Source: Typha latifolia
Lineage: Eukaryota > Streptophyta > Magnoliopsida > Poales > Typhaceae
Reading direction: 5' to 3'
Length of the DNA stretch: 64,000 nt
NCBI GenBank assembly: GCA_019914945.1
Contig: CM034100.1
Location: forward strand, 8,815,096-8,879,095
Under the pieces are notes generated by a model, which did no database searches, had not been told where the DNA came from, and saw only the letters and a list, made by a program, of their open reading frames with translations. Positions 1-10,870 of the stretch are shown piece after piece; the first letter of the stretch is position 1; each line of letters starts with the position of its first letter. The position numbers and the translations under genes were made by a program.

Positions 1-1282
1 GCACTTAAGGTTTTTTTTCTTATTTTTCTCCTAGCTTTTCTATTTATGTCATTTAATATTAAATATTAACGAGACGCTAAGAGAGAGAGACAGAAATGGT
101 CCCATACTCATACTCATCATCATCTTCTTCTTCTTCATCTTCTACTTTATATAGTGTTAATTCTTCTTCTTTGGTTGCTGCTACTCCTTTTTTTTATCTT
201 TTTTTTATACTTAAACAATAAAATTCTAATGTAGCGCAGTTTTAGATAGATATTTAAAAAAAATATAATCATTTGATGTCCAAATATTATAAAATTAATT
301 TAATAAAATCGTTGACATTATGATCTATAACTTTTATATTTAGAGTTTTTTCAGATTAGAAATCTACCTATGAAAAAATGAATAATTCTTACTTTAAATA
401 TGAATTATGAATTACCGTCAAAATTTTATAGTTAAAGACAGAATTTCGTACTTAAATGCAGACTTTCAATTCTATAGTTTCAGAAATTATTCAAAATAAA
501 ATTATCTGACGACCAAAAGGTATAAAACTAATTGGATAAAATTAGTGACATCATGATCTATAACTTTTGTATTCAAAGTTTCTCTAGTTTATTAATTTAT
601 CTGTAGTGAAATGAGTAATTCTTAGTTTAAGTACAAAATTCTAACTATAATTTATAAGTTTTTGAAGTAGATACCATTATTTATTTGTAGCATAAATTAA
701 ATTCTCTTTTTGAAATATTGATTAAACATTGGTTCTAATTGTAATTCATAAGTTTTTGGAACATTCAATCTTCTTCTACTGCTCTTGCTATCTCCTAGAA
801 CAACCGAGCTCTAAATTCGAAATTTGGAGTCCAATAGCCCCACCAAAAAGAGGAGTCCGGCTCTATTTTTTTAAAGTTTTTAAAAATTCCAACTTTGCCT
901 AATAAGTATTTCATTCAATAATTTTAATTTCATCTTTATCATTTATTAAATAATATAGTAAGTTAAACTGAGTATATTATTAGTTTAACTAATCAGTTTT
1001 TAACAAAAATAATACCGTTGGAAAGTTTTCATCAAGACCTTAAAATGAATCTAATATTAAATTATTTTTAAGTAATTTAAATTTAAAATTTTTTATTATT
1101 TATAAAATAAATATTTTTATTATTATTTAAAATCAATGTGCCTTAAAATATAATTACTCAAAATTATTTTCCATGTAAATACTAAAAATAATTATTCAAA
1201 GTTAGAGCAACGAGCTATGTAATTGAATATTGACTGTGGTCGCGAGGATAGAGAAATCTTTTCAATTGATTTAAATAAATTC
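1..1282. other. AT-rich non-coding stretch with internal direct repeat
   Basis: I see no reading frame of note. A short CAT/CTT microsatellite lies at about 113-150. A degenerate direct repeat links about 260-415 to about 500-660: both carry a block reading like 'atgatctataactttt' followed by a diverged 'gaaatctacctatg'-like block. The same wording recurs near 12640-12720 in a gypsy-type LTR, so this may be LTR-derived U5 sequence. The origin of the rest is unknown. Confidence 0.5.
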
Positions 1283-2022
1283 CATGACTCAATCTATACT
1301 AACCTTGCTCACTAGACCCCGCAGCACATTTTTTCCCGTAAAAGTTTCCAAACCTTAGTGACTCTCGAGGTTGGTCCTTCCGTCTTAGTGACTCTCGAGA
1401 TATAGTTTTTTCAAATTTGATGTAAATGCGTTATGATGAGAACGATTCAACATAATACTAGACGACACTTAGAGTTAGATTAAACCCCTATAGATAAGAT
1501 AAATATCTCTTAGAGATAAAGTAATATCTCTTAGAGATAAGATAAGTATATCTTAAAGATAAGATACATATCACTTTAAAAATTCTCTACAAATTCTTTG
1601 CGAAATACCTATTAGAGATAAAACTAAATCCAAGTTAAATCAGATCTCACATAACTCCAAAAATTGCAAGTTATGTGGGGGCATTCGAACGCAACCCTGG
1701 TGCATTCAAACATGGTGATACGAAGTATGAACATGTTATGAATATCCAAATATGTACTTCTATATGTGTGAACACGCTGTGAATGGCTGCAGGGTGATTT
1801 TGAACGGCTGACTAAACAGTTTAATGCAGTGTCATTTCAATGCTTTTTATTATACTACTCTAACCTTCATAACACCATTTGAGCACTTCAATGATAATTT
1901 TACTCAAAATTAATCTTCCACAGTGTATAAGCTCATACATAAAATCTAGACACATTGTATTAATATAATTATTTTAAAATATAATTTGCCAATTACATAA
2001 GTACAAATAAAACCTAATAACA
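1283..2022 (-). repeat. 3' LTR of element A (truncated)
   Basis: It aligns by eye with 3639-4775 through the shared blocks 'actaaccttgct..tagacccc', the GATAAG/TATCTC array (1480-1570) and the 'gcattcgaacgc' motif (1682-1692). It lacks the roughly 230 bp that should lie at its low-coordinate end, which is the 3' end of the LTR on its own strand. No target-site duplication can therefore be read on this side. Confidence 0.75.
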
Positions 2023-2034
2023 TCTCCCTTTGGC
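2023..2034 (-). promoter_or_regulatory. Polypurine tract of element A
   Basis: On the minus strand this reads gccaaagggaga, directly upstream of the 3' LTR start. The same arrangement is found in element B at 14863-14877. The position and purine content fit the primer for plus-strand synthesis. Confidence 0.7.
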
Positions 2035-2707
2035 AATTTGTGACGAAAATATGATTTTCTAAAATACAAAGTGTTTATCGATAAAATTGCATACATTCTA
2101 ATATAGTACAACACACATTCTATTTACTATCAAATATTTTTTACAACTTCAATATTCATACCAAATAAAATGTATGTGAGGCTATAAAAATAAATTAAGA
2201 AATCTATAGCAAACTAAAGCCAAATGACTAACACATTATATATCACTCTCTCCTTTTTTTGTTATAAATTGACAAAGAATGTAATGAAACACTCATATTC
2301 CCATTCAAAATATATAGACTTACCTAGTTTTTGAGCCCATAAGTTTTGAAAATGCACAAAAATATTCTAAGTCTCAAATTTTATTTCCAAGTATTCAAAG
2401 TTAAAATGGATTCATAAAAAAAAATTAACATTTACGTTCACATATCAATTCATTATTGGTTGATGCGCTCAAAAACTTCAAATTGACTTATGAAAGAAGT
2501 CAAACTCATTATAAAGTAAGGAGGAAATAGATGCATACATGTTTACATTAGTATATTATAGACTAAACAGTTTGATCACTAAAAATAATCAAAAAAAATA
2601 TCTAATTATAGTGTTTTGATAATTCGCTCTACTAAAATATGGAAATATAAGACAATTCTAGTAAATCAAATATCAAAAGAAGAGATTAAACTGACGTCAA
2701 ACCAAAC

Positions 2708-3586
2708 TCAGTTCACATTCTTCACTTCCATGATATTAGGGTCTAGCTCACAATTCCCATCAAAATCCTCATATTCATCTCTAATGGTTATCGAAGCAAA
2801 ACCTTTATAATTTTTGAGGTTTATGATGAGAAGACCTGAAGGTTTGTAAGTAGCCTAGAAGTTGCTCCACTTTTATTGAGTCTATATCCTTGCTTTCTTT
2901 AATAGTAGTGATTTTGATCTGAACCTTTTAGGCAAGAATCTAAGAATTTTTCTAACAATTATGTTTTCGAGAATCTTTTCACCTAGATTAAAATTTGAGT
3001 TCACAATGTCATTAAGTTTTGCATAAGATTCATCAAAAGACTAATTCTCCTCCATGCGGAGGATTTCAAAGCTTGTCGTCGACCTTTATAGCTTAGACAG
3101 CCTGATAGCAGATGTCCCCTTATGAGTAGTCTCAAAGTTTTGCATAAGATTCATTAAAAGACTCATTCTCCTCCATGCGGAGGATTTCAAAGCTTGTCGT
3201 CGACCTTTATAGCTTAGACAGCTTGATAGCAGATGTCCCCTCATGAGTAGTCTCAAAGATATCCCATGCATTCTTAGCTGCTTCGCAAGTAAAAAAATGA
3301 CGAAATTCATTAGAAGAGACATAACAAAAAATCACATTTATTGTCTTGTTATTCTAACCAATTTTCTCATAATCAACTTTTTCCATATATCGTCTGGTTT
3401 TTCAACAATTTTATTTTCCACTTCATAAGTAGGAGGACTCCAACCATCCATTACAGACAACCAAACTCTTTCATCTATAGATTTTAAATATGCATGCATC
3501 CTAGCTTTCCAATAAGAATAGTTTGGTCTATCTAACGCAAGAGGCGCTCTAATGAAAAAAGATAATTTTCCTACAAAATAATCCAT
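2708..3586 (-). pseudogene. gag: Copia-type gag (UBN2/DUF4219-like), element A
   Basis: Gag packages element RNA into virus-like particles. The N-terminus starts MDYFVGKLSFF at 3586, 30 bp past the primer site, and carries the copia signature NYSYWKARMHAYLKS followed by DERVW. Further along, in other frames, come pieces matching the UBN2 core: a 'KNAWDIFETTHEGT'-like segment, 'MEENESFDEFY', then 'RKILRFLPKRF' and 'TTIKESKDID'. A 121-bp tandem duplication (3016-3257) shifts the frame in the middle. The frame ends in a stop at 2708-2710 after a lysine-rich segment. There is no zinc knuckle, and none of pol follows. The family assignment rests on the motif order. Confidence 0.78.
3016..3257. repeat. 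Two 121-bp tandem copies within gag
   Basis: 3016-3136 and 3137-3257 are near-identical direct copies, differing at only a few positions. The period of 121 is not a multiple of three, so the duplication breaks the gag frame. Confidence 0.9.
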
Positions 3587-3615
3587 CTCCTAAAGGAGCT
3601 CTCTATAAGAAACTT

Positions 3616-3628
3616 GACTCTGATACCA
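3616..3628 (-). promoter_or_regulatory. Primer binding site, element A
   Basis: Minus strand tggtatcagagtc, a match to the plant tRNA-iMet-type primer site with one late mismatch. It lies about 10 bp inside the 5' LTR boundary (3639) and about 30 bp upstream of the gag start. Confidence 0.85.
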
Positions 3629-3638
3629 ATTAAAAAAA

Positions 3639-4775
3639 TGTAAGAAACGCTCTAGGAGATAGAATCTCACATATTACCGATAATAATACATGAAAAATAA
3701 AATGTGAAAAAGACAATTACCAACATAAAATTTTTTATTTAGAAAAATATTAAACTAGGTAAAAAATAACGGATCCAAACTCGGATTAAAACCAAGTACT
3801 AAAACTTAGAGGAGTTAACAAGAAGCCTACAAATCACCCACCGATTCCCACAACTTAATATGTACCAACCTTGCTTGTTAGACCCCGTGACACACTGCTT
3901 CTTGTGATAAGTTTTCAAATTGTAGTGACTTTCAAGGTTGATCTTTCTGTCTCAATGACCCTTGAGACGTAGTTATTCTAGATCTGATATAGATGCATTG
4001 AGATGAGAATTATTCAGCATGTCCCGTCTAAAGTAGAGAAGTAATATCTAATGGCTTCCAAAAGATGATATCTAATTTAGTACTTGACGACACTCACTTC
4101 TAGGGTTAGATTAAACCCTTTTATATACTTCTTAAAGATAAGATAAGTATATATCTTAGAGATATAAGATAAAAATATCTTGAAGATAAAGTAAATATCT
4201 CTTGGAGATAAAGTAAATATCTTTTAGAGATAAGATAAATATCTCTTGAACGATTTTTCATGGATTCTCTTAAAAATAAGATAAATACATCTTAGAGATA
4301 AAGTCAAATCTAAGTCAAATTATATATTACGTAACTCCAAAAATTGTAAGTTATGTGGGGGCATTCGAACACGACCCGAGTGCATTTGAACTCAATGACT
4401 TGAAGTGTGAACGTGTTGTGAATGCCTAAATATGCACCTTTGTATGTGTGAATGCATTGTGAATGGCTATAGGGTGTGTTCGAACGGCCTTGGAGTGCGT
4501 TCAAATGGCCTGAGAGTTTGTTTGAACGTGCTCGAATGCCCCTTTTACTAGGTAGACAAGATAATTGAATGCAAAGAGGTTGTTCCTTTGCCTTTTGGTA
4601 TTTTTTTCATACTACAACTTTCTTGACACTATTTGAGCACGTCAATAATAATTTAACTTTAAAATTAATCTTCCATAGTGCATATGCTCATAAAAAATTT
4701 AAACACATTACATGAGTATAAATTATATTTTAAAATATAATTTTCCAATTACATAAGTAGAAATTAAACCTAACA
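3639..4775 (-). repeat. 5' LTR of element A
   Basis: About 1.14 kb, sense strand TGTTAGG...TTACA. On the sense strand the order is: a cluster of TTCGAA-type motifs (4361-4540), an array of TATCTCT/AGAGATA units with embedded GATAAG (about 4125-4265), then a TATA box (TATATAAAAG, about 4110-4122), then a downstream part with the copia-like 'GGTTTTTT'-type U5 wording. The internal boundary is set by the primer site at 3616-3628. Confidence 0.8.
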
Positions 4776-5229
4776 AGATTTAACTCTATTTGGGTAAAAA
4801 GCTAGACTTACTTATATGAGTTGTACTATAAATATGATTAAATTTACCAAACTGGCCTTGTTCCAAAATTAATTTACCAAAATAGATTGCCTCTCAAACT
4901 TGTTACTAAAGGGGGGGTGGGGGAGGGGGGGTTTAGGGCACCGGAGCACTAATTAAAAAGCTAAAAAAGTTTGACATTTTATTTTTCTATGAAAATGCCA
5001 AGCTCTTTTAGCATTTCATTTTATATAGTTTAGTTAACCATCGCTTAAGAGCCCAATTAAATTTAAGAGTAAAATTTTGAAACATTAAGCATTTTCAAAA
5101 AATATTTTCTACTTAAACCCTCGTTCACTTGTGCAATAGGAATAGCTTTATTGAATAAGTCTCATTATTCTGGTATAGTAACTAAATAGCAACTTAGCTG
5201 TTACGAACTAGATCATTTTGAGGGATAGT
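4776..5229. other. Unclassified spacer with long G-run
   Basis: No gene is seen. At 4911-4937 there is a run of G blocks (7, 5, 7 and 3 G, separated by single A/T/TTTA), which fits a G-quadruplex pattern. The rest is AT-rich and unassigned. Confidence 0.5.
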
Positions 5230-6609
5230 AATCTCAAAAAGTCCTGGATCTAATAGCTTTAGAATAAAGTCAATCAGAAATCCGGATGAAAAGTTATGGT
5301 TAAAATAGTATAGCAAAGTCAGATATGGTAGAACGGTAAATAACCGATGTTGCGGCGGTTGTCAGAGGGTAGCGGATGGCTAAGGGCAGTGGTGGATGGT
5401 CATAGGATAGGGTGATTACTGGTGGAGGAAGGTGGTGGCTATGGTTTGGATGCTTGAAAGAGTTTTACAGTTATGATTTACTCCTATGAAGATAAAGATG
5501 ATCTAATGATTATGATAAAAAATAAAGATGATAAAAAATATTTGGCTAAATTCAGATTCATTCAACGCATAAACAATTAGGGCTACACTCCACATATTTA
5601 TAGAAGCTAGTCCTAAATTGATCCAAACTAGGATTTGCCTTCAGAGCTTACATTAAAGATAAACATGATTGAGAGATAAACATAACTTATCTAAATCAAC
5701 CTTTCTTATCCTTCTAAGAATATTTCTTCGTTCTGTCATAGATAGAGTCATAATACATAGAAGCCTTGAATATGAAAGTTGTAGATTATGACGTTTTCGA
5801 TCTTCTTCAATAGTTTTGTAATATTCAGTCAATTGATAAATATCTGCAGAATATTTTTCTAAAACTACACAGGAGTTAACTAAACTGAACTTAGGTGATT
5901 AAATAAATTCTAATTTACTTGGACTCTAACTAAACTACACAAGCAAAATAAATAAGATAACTAGACTCGATCCATCGAGCCCAATGTCCATTGTAATTTA
6001 TTATATCTCTCCTCTTATTTAAGACAATATTACGGACCAGATCTGGACTGATCCAGACGTAAGAAAATTATAAAAATTTAAGTGGAGGTAGCCTCATGAG
6101 TTAGAGTTCTAATGGATCTATTCACCTAAATCAGAGTTTAGGATTAAAAGTTAAAAATAAAATAGTGGAGATAGGTCAGAGAGGGTGGAACGATAAATAT
6201 CTGACATTCGGCGGTCGTCGGAGGGTGGCGGTGGATGGCCGTATTGTAGGATGGCTGCTGGAGGTAGGAGGTGGCTAGGGATTAGAAGTTTTGAAGGATC
6301 TACGACTATGATCTACCCCTAGAAAGGTAAGATGATCCAACGGTTACGATAAAATGGTAAATACGGTAATAAGAAAATAACTAAACTTAATTAATTTTCA
6401 ATATTTGGATACTTGCATCCTTGCATGATTAACAAAGAAATCTTGCGCCTCTATATATAAAGATAGGTTATAATGAGTCCTATTCGGACTTAGCCTAAAG
6501 GCTAACACGACTCGAATTAGGACTTGCCTTAAAGATTTATATAATTTAATTAGACTTGCCTTAAAGGTTTACCTGTTAATTAGACTTACCTTAAGGGCTC
6601 TTGTGATTT
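5230..6609 (-). repeat. Two related LTR-like segments in direct order
   Basis: About 5230-5640 and about 6090-6530 share an ordered series of blocks: 'gataaataaccgatgttgcggcgg' versus 'gataaatatctgacattcggcgg' type wording, then GGTGG-rich sequence, then 'tacgactatgatctacccct'-like text, then 'acttgcctt' motifs. Part of the first segment (about 5880-5985) is the reverse complement of 12480-12545, the U3 of the gypsy-type LTR at 12439. A reversed TATA box (ctataaatatgtgg on the minus strand) sits near 5594-5607. The best reading is two minus-strand LTR relics of one family. The edges are uncertain. Confidence 0.45.
6517..6609. repeat. Degenerate 'acttgccttaa' tandem repeat
   Basis: Three to four units of about 28 bp share 'gacttgccttaaag'. 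Related units continue on the far side of the solo LTR at about 9230-9330, so the solo LTR inserted into an existing tandem repeat. Confidence 0.6.
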
Positions 6610-7973
6610 TGATACATTTAGTTAGGATCTTTTTTTATTGCATTAGTTGTTTATTTTCATTAAAATAAAATTCCTGTATGTCACGTTCAAACGCCCTTTT
6701 GAACGCCTACATCAGGTTCGCAAATACAGAGAACGTATATTGTGCGTTTGAACGTGGTCAGGCGAGTTTGAACACCCGCGTTCGAATGCCTGCATCGCGT
6801 TCGCACATACAGATAATACATTTTGTGCGTTCGAATGTGATGGGGCACGTTTGAACGTGATCGGCGGGAATCCTCTGAAATATTAATTTCTTGCCTCTCT
6901 ATCAGCTATCTACCCTCGATTGTCAAGCCCCCATCTTCTTTGGGATCTTGAGCACTTCGTTCCCTTCGACTATGTAACGCCCCCGCCCGGCACGGGCACA
7001 TGCACGCCCACGTGCCCACACGGCACGCGCGGCGCACGCGACAGGTCGGGCGGGGCCCATCACACACAGATACACTCCTGTACACATATAATCATGACAT
7101 CCTTAAATAAAACCTGCTAACCTATCCATGATCATATAATCCACCACCAAATAAATCATACTATTAACCAAATAAACCGGTTAACATATGAATATCCTAG
7201 TTCATAATAATATACATTAGCCCACTACATAATCTGGCAGGACCCACACAGGCCACAACAAACCATCAAGATACAACTAAAATAACTAATACAAGAGTAC
7301 GCCATGATTCAACCTGTATCATACAAATCATCGTCTAATACAAAAGAATACAAATATTAAATGCCGGTATAACTCAATATGTGGTTAAACTATCATCTAT
7401 ACTGTCTCGCATCTATAGCTCACCTCATCATCGCTCTAAAATATCTTCTCAAGATATCTCAAGTCGCTATCACGTACCACATATCTGAGAGGGTTAGAAA
7501 AGAAATAAAGAAAGTCATGAGCAAAAGGCTTAGTGAATAGACCTTACCCTAAATCAGTGATGCCAAACAGAAAGTAAATCATGTACTGGATAATATGAAT
7601 CAGAAAGTAGCATGATGCTATGTATGAACATGTATATATGTATCCTCAATAACATACAATATGAATAAAATCAATTCTCATGAATGAGCATATTATATCC
7701 TCAACCAAAAATATATCACATGATAAAATTACCATATAACATCACCGAATATAACGACATATCATGTATAACAATTATGATCCAATGAAACTGATCACAT
7801 TAATGATGATGCATGATGCATGCCAACCACTAGATAATCGTATATATCATAGCCAGATATAATCCACATATCTCTCACTATCATAATCAACCGTTTCAAC
7901 TCTAAATATCATCCACCATGCTGGACTACGGTACCCGGCTCCAAACTTGATACACAACATGTCACAAGCTCAG

Positions 7974-8204
7974 AGCATACCCTGTCATACGCTAAGAGTA
8001 TCTCTGTAGATGAATCATACCCTACCATACGCAAAGAGTATCTCTGTAGATAAATCATACCCTATCATACGCTAAGGGTATCTCAGAAGAAAGTAATCAT
8101 ACCCTGCCATACGCTAAGGGTATATCAATAATAGTTGTACCCTGTCATATGCTAAGAGTACAACCATCAGTCATCACCATACTCTGCCATACGCTAAGAG
8201 TATG
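7974..8204. repeat. Array of six imperfect hairpins in LTR N0
   Basis: Six units share a loop like 'gccatacgcta' between arms of the type ATACCCT/AGGGTAT. Arms vary together: unit 6 has CATACTCT/AGAGTATG, and unit 5 has GTTGTAC/GTACAAC flanking. The same array occurs in N3 (about 45774-45975) and in part in N1 (about 34450-34530) and N4 (about 53510-53575). Confidence 0.8.
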
Positions 8205-8465
8205 TCCAGTACCAGTCCGGACCAGGTACCGTTCTAGCCATCACATCATCTCACATCACATAACATCACATCACATCACATATACATGTACTTTTATGAT
8301 TTACTATACATGATAAATCATATGCATATATCTAGTACGACAACAGATCATGCGGTGAGGGAGGAGCTTGCGGACCTAGGTCGGCAGGGAGGGCACCGGC
8401 CACTACTGGCCAGCCAGCGGCCGGCCTCTCGCCGACGGCTCGGCTCCAACGAGCTCGAGCTCGGG

Positions 8466-8537
<72 letters not shown>
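8466..8537. repeat. (GA)n microsatellite
   Basis: About 36 uninterrupted GA units lie inside the GC-rich head of N0. It corresponds to the CT-rich promoter/leader tract of the other N-family LTRs read from the opposite strand. Confidence 0.95.
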
Positions 8538-8538
<1 letters not shown>

Positions 8539-9222
8539 CAGAGAGAGGGAGGAAGAGTTTCTCACTGGCGGCGGCGGCTTCGGGAAGGTGGCGGCGGGCC
8601 GACGTTGGCAATGAGGAGTGCGAAAGAAAGTGTCGAGAGAGTGGAGTGAGAGAGAGACCGAGAGAAATAGATAGATAGAGAGAGAGAAATTTAAAGGGAG
8701 AGAATAAGCGGTGGAAGGGGTTGTGGCGGGGCTGGGGCCCACTGTAGCCCGTTGGCTGCGATAGTGGCAATGGGCGCGTGGCGCCCCCACCACGCAAGCT
8801 GCATGTGCAGCTTGCATGGGCATGAGGCCGGCCACACTGCGTGCCCAAAATTAATTTTTTTTTTTGGGTTTGGGTTGTTACAGTCTATATTCCTTAATCA
8901 CTTCAAACATCCACCTACATCTCCAAACCCATCCATAACCCTAACATCCACCCCACCCATCACCACCACCATCACTAATGTTATTATGTATTTTCATCCC
9001 AGTTTTAGTTTGAATCTATGAAGGGCTACAAAAGTTGTAGATCAGGGAGTTACGAATTGATTCCACTTGGTTTCATAATTTTCTGACTACGGGAGAATAT
9101 TTGGTGAATATTTTCCCTCGATTGTGCGATCAGCTTCTTGCAATAAATTCATATATTTAAAGAATTGTTCCGTGACTTATCAATTGACATCAGAGCCTAT
9201 CAATTGGTATCAGAGTCTATCA

Positions 9223-10090
9223 AATTTATTTGTACTTGCCTTAACTAGACTTGCCTTAAGGGCTGTCATGACTTATTTTGACTTGCCTTAATAGTTTATC
9301 TGACTAAACTAGACTTGACTCGATTTGACTTGACTTAACCCATGTGGTTGGATCGTAACGCATATAGTCTGCACTGCATAGCCCACCACTACCACTACAT
9401 AACCACACAATATTATGCATTGCTACACACTGCCTTGTATTGCCATGCATTGCCATGCATTTGTAAGTCCGTATTTATTCTTAATGTGGATATATGGACA
9501 ATTTATCCCTCATTTGTACTAAAAAAGTTCAAAAAACATATATTATTACTACTAGTGTACATCCAATCAAGGTATTTTTTATCATTTGGTATAAACCATC
9601 ATTAATTTTCAATACAAATTTACTATTCCCCAAAACTTCAATATCAACTTTATGTCACATCAAATATAATTATTACACTTTATACTATTATTGAACTAAA
9701 CAATTAATAGCTTATAGTGATATTAGCTATCTTAATCTAGTATTAAAATTAGAATAATCATTCTAGAATATGGCTTATTCTACAAGTGAACAAAGCCAAT
9801 TGTGTTGGCACACTAGATTGTTTTGGTATCTAAAAATCAAACGCTAAGAGATAAGCATTTTCAGTACACGTCAAATGCTTATTGTTTAAGCGTTTTACTT
9901 GAAAATACCCTACCCCAAATATAGAACATTTACATATCTGTTGTCTATCAAACACTACATAATATCACATAAATGTAAGAAATTTTGTTGATAACATAAC
10001 ATTTACATATATCTTATGATCCACCAAACACAAGTAAAATAAGTAAATTCACATCTGGTACGACTCGGGTTAACCTAGACATCTTGAACT
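9223..10090. other. AT-rich stretch without recognisable gene
   Basis: It begins with 'acttgccttaa' repeat units (9230-9330), then a short tandem of 'attgccatgc' around 9430-9460. The remaining AT-rich sequence holds only short frames with no recognisable family. Confidence 0.5.
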
Positions 10091-10094
10091 AATG

Positions 10095-10850
10095 AGATAG
10101 GGGTCAAAACCCCTTAGCTTAATTAGATTTGTTTGTATTTGCAATTAAGTCCTTAGTTAAGTTAGTTATGGCAGGCTCTTAAGCTGGTCGATCATGTCAG
10201 TTAGATAGCCACCAAATTGTGGTGCACACTTGATCTTAGAATTGACGTGTTAGCTTCATTTGCTTTCATCTCTTTAATTTGGATTAAGTTATAGTGGTCG
10301 GGCTAGCCAAACTGAGTTGTACTGTGGCCACCTATAAATATTTAGGTGTTGACAATATTTGGATTATTGAATGAATATTGAAACCATTAGCTTTGTCGCA
10401 AGGCTCTTCTATCCCGCTTTCCGTCTCGTGCAAGCTCTCTCTCTCTCGCCGAGCTTCATCTTTGGCCATGGTTAGTGCTGCCGTTGCCCTTTCCTTACGC
10501 TCGATCATCCCCTTTCGTCTCTAGGAGTACAGCCCCCTTCTTACCTCGTCTAGCTTTATGCTTTATCCCCACCATTGCTCCCATATCCATCTTCCATACC
10601 CTAACCTAGCTATTATTCCATCTTTCACCTTCCATGTCCATCCTGCCATCTTCTGACACTTTATTAGTATTTCCACCATAACTTTTGATCTACATCTTCA
10701 ATCATCTTAATTTTGATTGCATTGGATTTCTAACTTCTAGGGATACAACTCTACTAGAGTTTTAGACCTTTTGGATGGTTAGATCGGTCCGCATTGCCCG
10801 TCAAAGTTTTGATTCTAGATTTGATTAGAGCTAGGTCTTGTTGTGATCAC
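10095..10850 (+). repeat. Unclassified LTR-like segment with TATA box
   Basis: The composition and order fit a gypsy-type LTR: an upstream part, a TATA box (ctataaatattt, about 10331-10342), a CT-rich leader (about 10430-10460), and a U5-like tail (about 10680-10830) with the wording 'tttgattgcattggatt' found in related LTRs. A short hairpin, aggggt/acccct, lies at about 10099-10113. No primer site or partner LTR was found, and the edges are guesses. Confidence 0.4.
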
Positions 10851-10870
10851 AACCACCCCGAGGGTGATCA

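Larger units (their letters stand above)
1283..4775 (-). mobile_element. Copia-like element A, gag-only derivative (minus strand)
   Basis: The plus-strand order is 3' LTR (1283-2022), reversed internal region (2023-3638), 5' LTR (3639-4775). A polypurine tract on the minus strand (about 2023-2034) abuts the 3' LTR, and a tRNA-iMet-type primer site (3616-3628) abuts the 5' LTR, which fixes the orientation. The 1.6-kb internal region holds a copia-type gag N-terminus and no protease, integrase or reverse transcriptase. The LTR sense strand starts TGTTAGG and ends TTACA. Element B (14354-43501) is a second member of the family. A could be a natural gag-only (TR-GAG) element or a deletion derivative of an autonomous one; the sequence does not decide. 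Confidence 0.8.
6973..8882 (-). mobile_element. Solo LTR N0 (N family, 1.9 kb)
   Basis: On the plus strand it reads TGTAACGCCCCC...GGTTGTTACA. The flanks gacta (6968-6972) and gtcta (8883-8887) match at 4 of 5 bases. Removing it restores the continuity of the surrounding gypsy LTR. It is the reverse complement, with internal deletions, of N3 (43632-47048), sharing the GC-rich head with GA/CT repeats and the hairpin array. Polarity comes from N4, where the primer site and polypurine tract put the TGTAACAACC end at the 5' side. The long TGTAAC-type LTR resembles Tekay-clade LTRs; that clade assignment is an inference. No coding region is present. Confidence 0.85.
6610..9222 (+). mobile_element. 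Gypsy-type solo LTR, split by N0, with terminal PBS copies
   Basis: The LTR runs from TGATACATTTAGTTAGG (6610) to TCTATCA (9222). It is interrupted at 6973-8882 by the younger solo LTR N0. The flanks gattt/aattt (6605-6609 and 9223-9227) match at 4 of 5 bases, a plausible target-site duplication. U3 carries several TTCGAA/TTTGAACG motifs (6680-6860). The TATA region seen in sister copies appears to be deleted near 6870. The 3' end contains two 20-bp units, 9183-9202 and 9203-9222, each a tRNA-iMet-type primer-site copy followed by 'tatca'. No internal region remains. Confidence 0.75.

Noticed and set aside
2616..2810. 64-codon plus-strand frame
   Set aside because: Antisense shadow of the end of element A gag on the minus strand.
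7974..8204. CRISPR-like appearance of regularly spaced similar units
   Set aside because: The units are hairpins in a eukaryotic LTR, with variable spacing and no unique spacers or cas genes.
8286..8848. Three overlapping frames of 130-167 codons on both strands
   Set aside because: They read through the (GA)n microsatellite and give Arg-Glu or Ser-Leu repeats. They lie inside LTR N0 and have no domain.
9203..9222. Possible tRNA-derived sequence (tggtatcagag)
   Set aside because: Only the 12-13 nt complementary to the tRNA-iMet 3' end are present, as expected for a primer site; no tRNA body.
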